Assembly (NCBI GenBank): GCA_003153655.1
Contig: PMAK01000253.1
Location: 1,272 to 10,963 of the forward strand
Direction of reading: 5' to 3'
DNA: 9,692 nucleotides
From: Phycisphaerales bacterium
GTDB taxonomy: Bacteria > Planctomycetota > Phycisphaerae > Tepidisphaerales > Tepidisphaeraceae
Positions 1 through 6,834 of this stretch are shown piece after piece (the stretch's first letter is position 1; each line of letters starts with the position of its first letter). Under the pieces are notes generated by a model. That model searched no databases and was not told the DNA's origin. It saw nothing but the letters and a program-made list of their open reading frames with translations. The position numbers and the translations under genes were made by a program.

Positions 1-1242
1 GGCGAAGAAGACGGCGACGAGCAGGCCGATGATTCCATGCGGGAGATCATCGAGTATGAAGGTGATGAAGACGTAGTCGGCTTCGTTGGTGGTGGTGTGG
101 GATTTTCCGGAGAAGAGAGCATCCTTGGCCTGGACGCGGATGGCATCGCTTTGATCCTGGGCGGCGAGGGCGGCGTTTCGGGCGGCGGCTTCGGCGGGGT
201 GGTCGCCGGTGTGCTTGGCGCGGAGCCAGGCTAGCAATTGGGTGCGCTCCTGAGCGTGGGCTTTGGCGAAGTCGGCTTCGATGCTTTGCAGTTGCGAACT
301 GTGATTGTGTTCCAAGGCTGCGCGGTTGAAATAGATCGGGGGTTGCTGGAAGAGGTAGAAGACGAAGATCATGATGCCGAGCATGAGGATGAAGAATTGC
401 ATCGGGATTTTGCAGACGGCATTGAACATCAGACCCATTCGGGATTCTCGGAGTGATGCGCCGGAGATATAGCGCTGAACCTGGGATTGGTCGGTGCCGA
501 AATAGGAGAGGGCGAGAAACATGCCTCCGAGAAGGCCGGACCAGAAGGTGTAGCGGCGATGGATGTCGGGGGAGAAATCGACGCCCTGGAGTTTTTTGAA
601 TCCGCCGGCGAGCGTGAGGGCATCGGTGAGGGTGATGCCTGTTGGGAGGCGTTCGATGAGGATAACGAACGCGGCGATCATGCCGGCGAAGATGATGCCG
701 AGCTGGTATTTCTGGGTGACGTTAACTGCTTCGCTGCCACCGGCGACGGTGTAGATGATTACGGTCAGACCGCTGAAGATGATGGTGATGTCGAGCCGCC
801 AGCCCATGACGGTGGAGAGGACGATGGCGGGGGCGTAGATGGTGATTCCCGCGCCGAGTCCGCGCTGGACGAGGAAGAGAGCTGCGCCGAGGAGGCGGGT
901 TTTGGAATCAAATCTGCGGCCGAGGAATTCGTAGGCGGTGTAGACATTTAATCTCCGATAGATCGGAAGGAAGACGGCGGCGATGATGATGAGCGCGAAG
1001 GGTGCTCCGAAATAATTTTGCAGGAAGCCTAGGCCGCCTTCATATCCCTGGCCTGGCGTGGAGAGGAATGTGATGGCGCTGGCTTGCGTGGCCATGACGG
1101 AGATGCCGATGACGATCCATCGGGTGTTGCCGTCGCCCTTGAGATAGGTTTTGAGGTCGTGATGGCCGCGGGTTCGCCACATGCCGTAGAGGGCGATGCC
1201 GAGGAGCGTGCCGATGAGGACGACGTAATCGAGGGCGTTCAC
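1..1242 (-). CDS. Sodium:solute symporter (SSS family), 3' part outside the window
   Basis: This is an inner-membrane Na+-coupled solute transporter of the SSS (SLC5-like) family. The reading frame is open for 414 codons from a GTG start to the window edge, so the C-terminal helices are missing. Visible family marks are hydrophobic helices from residue 5 onward, ATQASAITFLSTPGQ near 51-65, GGSEAV near 168-173 followed by the T-x-x-Y-Q pattern, and YFGTDQSQVQRYISG near 247-261, which is highly typical of SSS proteins. About 85 residues (301-388) form an Ala-rich, charged, probably helical insertion between two membrane helices. The GTG start shares a GTGA overlap with the stop of the small upstream ORF, and no strong Shine-Dalgarno sequence is seen, which favours translational coupling. 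It is the last visible gene of an operon with a PIG-L deacetylase. The substrate cannot be deduced; a sugar, amino sugar or organic acid fits the context. Codons are mostly C-ending (GGC, CTC, ATC). Confidence 0.93.
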   Translation of the reverse strand, partial: MNALDYVVLIGTLLGIALYGMWRTRGHHDLKTYLKGDGNTRWIVIGISVMATQASAITFLSTPGQGYEGGLGFLQNYFGAPFALIIIAAVFLPIYRRLNVYTAYEFLGRRFDSKTRLLGAALFLVQRGLGAGITIYAPAIVLSTVMGWRLDITIIFSGLTVIIYTVAGGSEAVNVTQKYQLGIIFAGMIAAFVILIERLPTGITLTDALTLAGGFKKLQGVDFSPDIHRRYTFWSGLLGGMFLALSYFGTDQSQVQRYISGASLRESRMGLMFNAVCKIPMQFFILMLGIMIFVFYLFQQPPIYFNRAALEHNHSSQLQSIEADFAKAHAQERTQLLAWLRAKHTGDHPAEAAARNAALAAQDQSDAIRVQAKDALFSGKSHTTTNEADYVFITFILDDLPHGIIGLLVAVFFA

Positions 1243-1391
1243 GAGAAGATTCTCGCGAGTGCGAGGAGGAGACCGACCCAGAGGATGAAGACGGCGGTGA
1301 CGAGGAGGTAGACGCTGCGCCAGGAGCGAAGACCGGGCAGGCCGGTGGTTTCGCTTTCGGTGTCTTCGGGTTGATTGGGCGCGTCCATCAT
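1239..1391 (-). CDS. Small single-helix membrane protein, translationally coupled to PIG-L and SSS genes
   Basis: A 50-codon ORF that is easily missed. It reads MMDAPNQPEDTESE, then TTGLPGLRSWRS, then one strongly hydrophobic helix (about residues 27-47, with VYLLVTAVFILWVGLLLAL), ending ARIFS. The acidic, polar N-terminus followed by basic residues before the helix predicts one membrane span. Its ATG overlaps the PIG-L stop codon as ATGA, and its TGA overlaps the symporter GTG as GTGA, so three cistrons are chained by 4-bp overlaps with no spacer. A second in-frame ATG follows the first at once; the first was chosen because of the overlap. Small one-helix partners encoded just before SSS transporters are known in other bacteria (for example YhdT beside PanF), so an accessory role for the symporter is a reasonable inference. 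No named family is recognised, and the function is unproven. Confidence 0.75.
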   Translation of the reverse strand: MMDAPNQPEDTESETTGLPGLRSWRSVYLLVTAVFILWVGLLLALARIFS

Positions 1392-3970
1392 TTTCCGAGA
1401 GAGAGAAGATTGGCGAAGAGACGATACGCGCCGGGGACGCCGGCGGGAAGCTGGCGGAACCAGGAGAGGCCGGTGTAGACGAAATAGCCTTTGCCGTAAT
1501 GGGCGACGAGGAGGCCGCCTTTTAGCGGGGCTTCGCCGATGTCATTGCAGGCGATGAGCGGAGTGAAGTGGGTTGTGTCCCATTCGCTGGCGAAATTGAG
1601 GCCTCGCTCCTGCACCCAGCCGGTGAAGTCGGCTGCGGTGATTTTGTTGGGCGAGTTGAAGATTGGGTGATCGGGGACGAGGAGAGTGATCGGTGCGTTT
1701 TCGTCGGTGACGCGATTGTGCGGGAGGTCGCGGGAGAGTTTCAGATCGTATGGAGCGAGCGTGGTGGTCTTGAGTCCTGTGGGGGTGTTGTATTGCTCGA
1801 TGATGTTGCCGCCGGCCTGGACGTAGGCGAAGAGGGCGGGGAGCGCGGGAACGAGATCGGTACGGACATTGAAGGCGCGGATGCCGATGACGATCGCGTC
1901 GAATTTTTGTAGCCGGTCGGGCGTGAGATCGGCGCTGGCGAGTGTCGTAACGGTGCAGCCCATTTGGGTGAGGCTTTGGGCGACGCTGTCGCCGGCGCCG
2001 GGGATGTAGCCGATTTGATGGCTGCGGATTTGCAGGTCGAGGCAGACGGCTTTGAGTTGAGCCGGCGGCTGGAGGAGTTGTACGGGGATGTGGCTGTAGC
2101 TGATTTCTATGCGGTTGTTGTCATAGGTTGCGCCGCCGATATCGGCTCGGGCGATGATGTTTGCGGTTGTGGGCTCAGCGGGGGCGGTGACAGCGAAAGT
2201 TAATGCGGCGCGATCTCCGATTGATTGGAGATTGAAGGATTGCTCGGCGGGAGCGACGGTCCAGCCGGGCGGAGCTTGGAGTTGAAGTGTGCCGGCGGCG
2301 TTTGCGCGGTAGGCGGTGACTTGGACGGTTACGGGATGAGTCGAGCCGGGGGCAAAGAGCTGGACGTCGGAGGCGAAGGCGAGGGAGACCGGCGGGATGA
2401 CATCGAGCGTGCGGCGAGATTCGGTTTTGCCACCGGCTGTAATCTGTACCGGTTGGTCTGGAATGATGAGGGTTTGGCCGGCGACTTCGAAGACTTGTTC
2501 GATGGGGAATGCCGGCGGATTTTCGGGACGGCCGATCAATGCGGGGTCGTCCACGCGGAACATGCCTGGGGTTTCCGGTTCTCGGAGCCAATAGGGTTGG
2601 GTAATCGGGGTGTTTGCGGGGAGGGTTTGGGTGGAATCTCGCGCGGCTAAGGTGTTTGGGGTGAGATTGATCGGATCACCTGATGAAGTTTTTTCGAGGC
2701 TGGGATAGCGGGTGGCGATCCATTTTACGGAGATATCCGCGGGGACGTTTGCGCGGATGATTGCGGTGTTGTGAAGTTGGAGTGGTTCGCCGGGGACTAC
2801 TTCAGCTTGGGGGATTGTTGTTTCGACTTGGAGGCCGAGGCAGGATTGGAGGAGGCGATCTAGCTGGTGGCGCTTGTCGTTTAGCAGCGGGGTATTGGGG
2901 AGTGGGTTTAGGAGGGCTTTTATTTTTAGAAGCGTCGGGATGACGGCGGAGGGGTCTTGGGGATTGAATTGGGCGATCGCGTCGTTAGTGAGATTGGCAA
3001 TCTCTGCGCCGCCGGGGATGCGGGTCCAGGTTGTGTCTATGCCGTCCAGGATGTCTTTGGTTGCGGGATCGCCGTCGAGAAGTTGGAAAGATTCGTAGGA
3101 TGGGCCTGCGCCGGCGCGGCCGGTGTAGTTGGCGAAGCCCTGGGTTTTGTGCATTGATCGGCTCATGGCGGCGATTTGTGCGAAGGACATTTTCAGGACG
3201 GGGTCGTTGCCGCTGATGTCGATGCGGATGGCGCTGGGTGTGGTGGTTGCGCCGGGGACGACTTGGTCGGCGCGGCGGAATCCTACGCCGAAGCCGTTCA
3301 GGAGGATGCGTTTGGGTTGCCAGGTTGTCAGCGTGGTGAGTTGGTCGGGGAATTTGTTTGGGTCGCCGGCGATTTTGTAGGCTTCGAGGGCGAGGATGGC
3401 GGAGGCGGTGTGGTGGCCGTGGGTTGGGCCGGGGAGTGTGGAGAAGCGGGTGATCACGACGTCGGGCTGGAAGGTGCGGATGACGCGTACGATGTCGGAG
3501 AGGACTTCCTGGTGATCCCACTTGGTGAGTGTTTGCCGGTAGTCCTTGGAATAGCCGAAGTCTCGTGCGCGGGAGAAGAATTGTTGTCCGCCGTCGAGTC
3601 TGCGTGCGGCGAGGAGTTCCTGGGTGCGGATGACGCCGAGCTCGTCGCCGAATTCCGAGCCGAGGACGTTTTGGCCACCGTCGCCGCGGGTGAGGGAGAG
3701 ATAGGCGGTGCGATAGCCGCGGCCTCGGGCGAGATAGGTGATGAGCTGTGTGTTTTCATCGTCGGGATGTGCGGCGACGTAGAGGACGCTGCCGAGCTGG
3801 TTAAAGCTGCGGAGGTCTTGGAGGATTTGCTCGGGGAGTATTTGCTGGGGTGGTTCAGCGGCCCGGGCCGGGATTTTCAGTGTGGCGGCAATGCATGCGA
3901 AGGCTGTGAATAGGTGGAGGAGCCTGTGCGTGTGACGGCAGTACAACATCAATGATATTGGGGTGTTCAT
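1388..3970 (-). CDS. PIG-L family deacetylase with NEW3-like and amidotransferase-like C-terminal domains
   Basis: An 860-residue secreted or periplasmic zinc hydrolase of the PIG-L/LmbE superfamily, whose members remove N-acetyl groups from GlcNAc-type compounds. Residues 1-38 look like a signal peptide (basic RHTHR, a hydrophobic stretch, cleavage near ARA-AE). The catalytic domain spans about 55-300: AHPDDE near 67-72 supplies the His/Asp zinc ligands and the catalytic Asp, and HGHH near 184-187 supplies the third ligand. A middle region (about 530-625) resembles the beta-sandwich NEW3 domain often attached to carbohydrate enzymes. The last ~220 residues (from about 640) resemble a class I glutamine-amidotransferase/ThuA-like fold (DAIVIGIRAFN, YVQAGGNIIEQYN, GKGYFVYTGLSWFRQLP), with no obvious catalytic Cys nucleophile. 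Simple PIG-L enzymes have about 230-300 residues, so this is the long multidomain type. It starts 17 bp after DUF2911, and its stop overlaps the small membrane-protein ORF. The ribosome site is weak (GCGGGG next to ATG). The substrate is unknown. Confidence 0.92.
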   Translation of the reverse strand: MNTPISLMLYCRHTHRLLHLFTAFACIAATLKIPARAAEPPQQILPEQILQDLRSFNQLGSVLYVAAHPDDENTQLITYLARGRGYRTAYLSLTRGDGGQNVLGSEFGDELGVIRTQELLAARRLDGGQQFFSRARDFGYSKDYRQTLTKWDHQEVLSDIVRVIRTFQPDVVITRFSTLPGPTHGHHTASAILALEAYKIAGDPNKFPDQLTTLTTWQPKRILLNGFGVGFRRADQVVPGATTTPSAIRIDISGNDPVLKMSFAQIAAMSRSMHKTQGFANYTGRAGAGPSYESFQLLDGDPATKDILDGIDTTWTRIPGGAEIANLTNDAIAQFNPQDPSAVIPTLLKIKALLNPLPNTPLLNDKRHQLDRLLQSCLGLQVETTIPQAEVVPGEPLQLHNTAIIRANVPADISVKWIATRYPSLEKTSSGDPINLTPNTLAARDSTQTLPANTPITQPYWLREPETPGMFRVDDPALIGRPENPPAFPIEQVFEVAGQTLIIPDQPVQITAGGKTESRRTLDVIPPVSLAFASDVQLFAPGSTHPVTVQVTAYRANAAGTLQLQAPPGWTVAPAEQSFNLQSIGDRAALTFAVTAPAEPTTANIIARADIGGATYDNNRIEISYSHIPVQLLQPPAQLKAVCLDLQIRSHQIGYIPGAGDSVAQSLTQMGCTVTTLASADLTPDRLQKFDAIVIGIRAFNVRTDLVPALPALFAYVQAGGNIIEQYNTPTGLKTTTLAPYDLKLSRDLPHNRVTDENAPITLLVPDHPIFNSPNKITAADFTGWVQERGLNFASEWDTTHFTPLIACNDIGEAPLKGGLLVAHYGKGYFVYTGLSWFRQLPAGVPGAYRLFANLLSLGK

Positions 3971-3987
3971 CCCCGCAGCGGGCGAAA

Positions 3988-4560
3988 TTATTTTTGAATC
4001 GTGAAGGGGACGGAGAACTGGGTTTTTTCCCAGGAGAGTTTCAGGATGCCGCCGCCTGATGGGTTTTTCTCGATGGCCATCGTGAACTGATCGACTGAAT
4101 TGTCGAGGGGATCATTTTTGAGATCGATTCGGGCGAGATCCTGTTTTTCGTCGTAGGCGTTAGAGGGTTCGCGGGGGTCCATGCCCCACTGGCCGATCTG
4201 TTTGTTGATGATGAGCTTGGCGGAGCCGTCTTCGTTTGGCAGCGTCCAGAGCGTGTAAGCGCCGGCGGGGACGGTTGTGCCAGCGATCAGGATCGGTTGT
4301 TGGGTGATGAGGAGGGTTGCTTCATCGGCGCCTGTGCGCCAGATTTTTCCGAAGGGGACGAGGCCACCCCAGACTTTGCGGACTTCTCCGGTGCGGGGAT
4401 TTTTGGTGTAGGGTCGGCCGTAGACGATCATGACGCGGTTGCGGTCGATGACGGTGCTGATGGTTTCGTGGGGGCTGAGGCGTTTTTGCTGGGCCATCAG
4501 CGCGGCGGCGCTGAAGAAGGTGATGACGATAGTGAGGAGAGCGAGAAAAAGTTTATTCAT
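3988..4560 (-). CDS. DUF2911 family secreted protein
   Basis: A 190-residue protein of the DUF2911 family, function unknown. Residues 1-23 form a signal peptide (MNKLFLALL, hydrophobic core, then LMAQQ), so it should be exported; there is no lipobox Cys at the cleavage site. Family marks are VMIVYGRPYTKNPR near 43-56, VWGGLVPFGKIWRTGADEAT near 63-81, and PAGAYTLWTLP near 98-108. The length is usual for single-domain members. The start is supported by AGGAG seven bases upstream (4568-4572) and a plausible promoter. It is the first gene of a leftward unit with the PIG-L deacetylase, which begins 17 bp after its stop. DUF2911 proteins are common in Acidobacteriota and Bacteroidota, often in carbohydrate or envelope contexts. 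Here the operon placement suggests a periplasmic partner of the deacetylase, but that is inference. Confidence 0.9.
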   Translation of the reverse strand: MNKLFLALLTIVITFFSAAALMAQQKRLSPHETISTVIDRNRVMIVYGRPYTKNPRTGEVRKVWGGLVPFGKIWRTGADEATLLITQQPILIAGTTVPAGAYTLWTLPNEDGSAKLIINKQIGQWGMDPREPSNAYDEKQDLARIDLKNDPLDNSVDQFTMAIEKNPSGGGILKLSWEKTQFSVPFTIQK

Positions 4561-4567
4561 GGCGTGG

Positions 4568-4572
4568 CTCCT
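4568..4572 (-). promoter_or_regulatory. Ribosome binding site of the DUF2911 gene
   Basis: AGGAG on the minus strand, seven bases before the ATG at 4560. It is the only strong Shine-Dalgarno sequence in the leftward operon; the later genes depend on short gaps and overlaps. Confidence 0.7.
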
Positions 4573-4592
4573 GCGGGTTGGGTAAGCGGATG

Positions 4593-4621
4593 ATTTAACC
4601 TCAAGCGTGGCGCGGTTGCAA
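4593..4621 (-). promoter_or_regulatory. Candidate sigma70-type promoter of the DUF2911/PIG-L/SSS operon
   Basis: On the minus strand, TTGCAA (4621-4616) and TTAAAT (4598-4593) are separated by 17 bp, each matching four of six consensus positions. Transcription would start about 25-30 bases before the ATG, leaving room for the AGGAG site. This is a pattern match only. Confidence 0.35.
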
Positions 4622-4681
4622 CGGATCGTTTGAGAGAAAATGTGAAGAGATCGGGGAGATTTTTTCTTAGGTGGGGTTGAT

Positions 4682-4746
4682 GGGACAAAAGTGAGGAAAA
4701 ATGTCCCGGAATGTCCCGAAATGTCCGGAAATTTCGAATTTGTCCG
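4682..4746. repeat. TGTCC decanucleotide direct repeat, possible operator
   Basis: Three near-identical 10-bp units (atgtcccgga, atgtcccgaa, atgtccggaa) lie head to tail at 4701-4730, and a fourth TGTCCG follows at 4741-4746, 19 bp after the third. The cores start at 4702, 4712, 4722 and 4741, so all face nearly the same side of the helix. An inverted copy, gggaca at 4682-4687, pairs with tgtccc at 4702-4707. The array sits 60-130 bp upstream of the DUF2911 promoter candidate, where an activator could bind. No regulator is identified. Confidence 0.5.
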
Positions 4747-4834
4747 CTATTTCCCTCGGGTTGTGAATGGGAGGCGAGGTGATTGGGTGCGGAATTGTAG
4801 TGGGTGGACATATGGGTTCCCGGTTGCTTTTGGT

Positions 4835-4863
4835 TTGAGCAAAAAAGTGTTGCCCTCTACTAT
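4835..4863 (+). promoter_or_regulatory. Orphan plus-strand promoter candidate
   Basis: TTGAGC (4835-4840), a 17-bp spacer that begins with six A, and TACTAT (4858-4863). Each box matches four of six consensus positions. A transcript would start near 4870 and run rightwards through repeat A into the antisense strand of the flavoprotein 3' end. No gene lies downstream in that direction, so it is either a chance match or the promoter of an untranslated RNA. Confidence 0.25.
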
Positions 4864-5004
4864 CGTGTCCATGGGGTGAAGGTTTTGGGCGTATTTGGGA
4901 AGTGGGGATGATATTCTAGTTGAATTTTTAATAGAAAAATGGATAGGACCACAATGTCGCCCTGCTGCAATCCTGCGATTAGGAAGAAGATGATTGTCGA
5001 TTAC

Positions 5005-5141
5005 GGTCTTTGTGACGGCCGGCTCCGCTTACTCGAATATAGTGGGCGCGGCCGCTGATGGCGCGGTGGGCTGGCCTGATGCAATTCCTTTACGCCGTCT
5101 GTAGCTGAAGAGAGGCGATTGCTGCCTTCGGCGACGGTTGC
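5005..5141 (+). repeat. Dispersed intergenic repeat, copy A
   Basis: This 137-bp stretch aligns without any gap to 8521-8657, with about 95 identical positions counted by eye (about 69%). The best-conserved parts are the start (tttgtgacggcc), the middle (ggccg), and the end (gaagagag and gctgccttcggcga). A short hairpin is kept in both copies: here gctgaag (5104-5110) pairs with cttcggc (5126-5132) through one G-U pair. Weaker similarity extends to about 4986. The copy ends about 10 bp before the flavoprotein stop codon and is broken in the frame that stays open in copy B. Confidence 0.75.
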
Positions 5142-5151
5142 TGAGGATTTT

Positions 5152-6834
5152 TTAGTTTCGGATGGCGGTTAGTTTGTGTACGCAGGTGACGGCGAGGGAG
5201 CCGTCGCCTACTGCGAAGCCTACTCGTTTGGTTGAGCCTGCGCGGATGTCGCCGGCGGCCAGGATGCGGGGGACTGTGGTTTCGAGGGGGCAGGGTTCGC
5301 GATCTTTGAGGGGCCAGTTTCCGGATTTCAGGGCGTCGATGCCGGTCAATACATAGCCGAGTGAATCTCGCGAGATGTCTTTGGGGAGCCAGGAGCAGCC
5401 GGGTTCGGCGCCGATGAAGACGAAGGCGGCGGAGAGGGGAAGGGTTTCGGATGAATCATCGACCGTTCGCGCGCTGTTGTCGGGATTGAAGGCTCGCAGG
5501 GTGACGCTTTCCAATCGCTGCTTGCCGTGGACGGCGGCGATCTCCACACCCTCGTGAATTGCGATATTGGGGGCGTTGCGAATCCGGCCGACGAGATAGT
5601 CGGACATTCCGGGGCCGAGGCGTTTGCGGATCAGAAGGTGAACGGTGCGGTCGCGGCAGCATTCGGAGAGGAACATGGCGGCTTGTCCGGCGGAGTTTCC
5701 AGCGCCGACGACGGCGACATCCTGGGTGTCGTAGAGGATGGCTTCGACGGAAGTGCAGGCGTAGTGGATGCCGGCGGATTCGAAACGTTCGGCGCCTTCG
5801 GCGTCGAGTTTTCGCCAGCGGACGCCGGCTGCGATGAGGATGGTGCGGGCTTTGAGGACGTTGCCGCAGTCTAGATGGAGGGAATGATAATCGTTGGGGT
5901 TTTGGCTGGGTTCGATGCGTTCAACGGTTACGGGAGCGATCATTCTTGCGCCGAATTTTAACATTTGGAGGACGCTGCGCGTGGCGAGTTCAGCGCCGGT
6001 GAGGCCGCTGGGAAAGCCGATGAAGTTTTCGATTTTTGACGATCCGGCAGCCTGGCCGCCCGGGCCCAGCTGGTCGAAGACGACGGTGGAGACGCCTTCA
6101 GAGGCGGCGTAGACGGCGGCGGTCATTCCGGCGGGGCCTGCGCCGACGATTGCGAGATCGACCGAATCGGTTGGGCAATGACGCCAGAGTCCGGCGCTTT
6201 GGGCCAATTCGCGGAGGTTGGGGTTCATCAGGCGTTTGCCGTTGCCGAATTCGATAACGGGGGAATTTTTTGGCGAGCCCCAGGTTGTCATCAGCTTTTG
6301 GCCTTGGGCGGATGTGGAATCATACCAGGTGAATGGGACGAAATTTTTGAAGAGGAATTCGCGTACGCGCATGGTGTCGCGGCATTTGCCTGGGCCGACG
6401 ACTTTGAGGCCGAGGACGCCGGCCTGAGTGAGGAGACGGCGGCGTTCCTGTGCGGCGATGAGGAGTTTTTCGCTGAGATGGGGGACTTTGTTGAGGATTT
6501 CGCGGAGGCGCGCGCTGGCGATGCGCATCAAATGGGTTTTGCCGCGGGCGACGCCGGTGACGATGACCGGACGCCCGGTGAGGAGGTCGATATCTCCGGC
6601 GAACTGGCCGGGGCCGTGGGTGACGATGTGACGGTTGTCATCGGAGGGGTTGATGATTTCGATGCCGCCGGATTCTACGACGAATAAATCGAGATCGGGT
6701 TCGCCGGCGCGGAAGACGGTTTGGCCGTCGGCGAAGGAGCAGGAGGTGGCGAGCAATTTGAGGGATGCGAGGTCGTTTGCATCGAGCTTGGGGAATGCGA
6801 TTGGATCGGAGGTTGTGGCGGATTCGTCGATCAT
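5152..6834 (-). CDS. cNMP-binding domain flavoprotein, thioredoxin-reductase-like without CxxC
   Basis: A 560-residue cytoplasmic FAD/NAD(P)H oxidoreductase with three parts. Residues about 15-135 form a cyclic-nucleotide-binding-like beta-barrel (GQTVFRAGEPD, GPGQFAGDIDLLTGRP). Residues 143-215 resemble a glutaredoxin/thioredoxin fold, but with a single Cys (GPGKCRDTMRVREFL, C151). From about 226 there is a thioredoxin-reductase-like domain: FAD motif GAGPAGMTAA (231-240), GPGGQAAGSSKIENFIGFP, second nucleotide site VVGAGNSAGQAAMFLSECC (375-393), and the C-terminal FAD contact AAGDIRAGSTKRVGFAVGDG (526-545). At the place where thioredoxin reductases carry CxxC it has HYACTSVEA, with only C360, so a classical dithiol relay is not expected. 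Such cNMP/TrxR-like fusions are a recognised but poorly characterised family; the physiological acceptor is unknown. The start is the first ATG; it lacks a clear Shine-Dalgarno sequence and may be leaderless. It is divergent from a DsbA-like gene 74 bp away. Confidence 0.93.
   Translation of the reverse strand: MIDESATTSDPIAFPKLDANDLASLKLLATSCSFADGQTVFRAGEPDLDLFVVESGGIEIINPSDDNRHIVTHGPGQFAGDIDLLTGRPVIVTGVARGKTHLMRIASARLREILNKVPHLSEKLLIAAQERRRLLTQAGVLGLKVVGPGKCRDTMRVREFLFKNFVPFTWYDSTSAQGQKLMTTWGSPKNSPVIEFGNGKRLMNPNLRELAQSAGLWRHCPTDSVDLAIVGAGPAGMTAAVYAASEGVSTVVFDQLGPGGQAAGSSKIENFIGFPSGLTGAELATRSVLQMLKFGARMIAPVTVERIEPSQNPNDYHSLHLDCGNVLKARTILIAAGVRWRKLDAEGAERFESAGIHYACTSVEAILYDTQDVAVVGAGNSAGQAAMFLSECCRDRTVHLLIRKRLGPGMSDYLVGRIRNAPNIAIHEGVEIAAVHGKQRLESVTLRAFNPDNSARTVDDSSETLPLSAAFVFIGAEPGCSWLPKDISRDSLGYVLTGIDALKSGNWPLKDREPCPLETTVPRILAAGDIRAGSTKRVGFAVGDGSLAVTCVHKLTAIRN

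Larger units (their letters stand above)
4561..5151. other. 591-bp non-coding region between the leftward operon and the flavoprotein gene
   Basis: No supportable gene is present. Short ORFs here (for example a 62-codon plus-strand frame at 4691-4879 and a 39-codon one near 4938) show no family resemblance and run through the repeat sequences. The region holds the operon promoter candidate, the TGTCC array, an orphan plus-strand promoter candidate, a NotI-type palindrome at 5048-5055, and repeat copy A at 5005-5141. Positions 4870-4985 are AT-richer with no recognisable element. No clear rho-independent terminator was found for the flavoprotein gene that ends at 5152. Confidence 0.6.

Noticed and set aside
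487..951. 154-codon plus-strand ORF
   Set aside because: Antisense to the symporter, whose minus-strand frame shows clear SSS motifs; the acidic Gly/Asp/Glu composition is a shadow effect.
3176..3913. 245-codon plus-strand ORF
   Set aside because: Lies antisense to the PIG-L catalytic domain; its Gly/Glu/Ala/Val-rich composition follows from the strand skew and it has no family resemblance.
4691..4879. 62-codon plus-strand ORF in the intergenic region
   Set aside because: Its first part translates the TGTCC repeat, with no ribosome site and no recognisable domain.
5104..5153. Terminator formed by the repeat A hairpin and the following T-run
   Set aside because: The T-run is about 13 bases from the stem and on the plus strand, where no gene ends; it is on the wrong strand for the flavoprotein gene.
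5152..6834. Naming the flavoprotein thioredoxin reductase (trxB)
   Set aside because: The CxxC redox pair is missing and the N-terminal domains differ, so the symbol would mislead.
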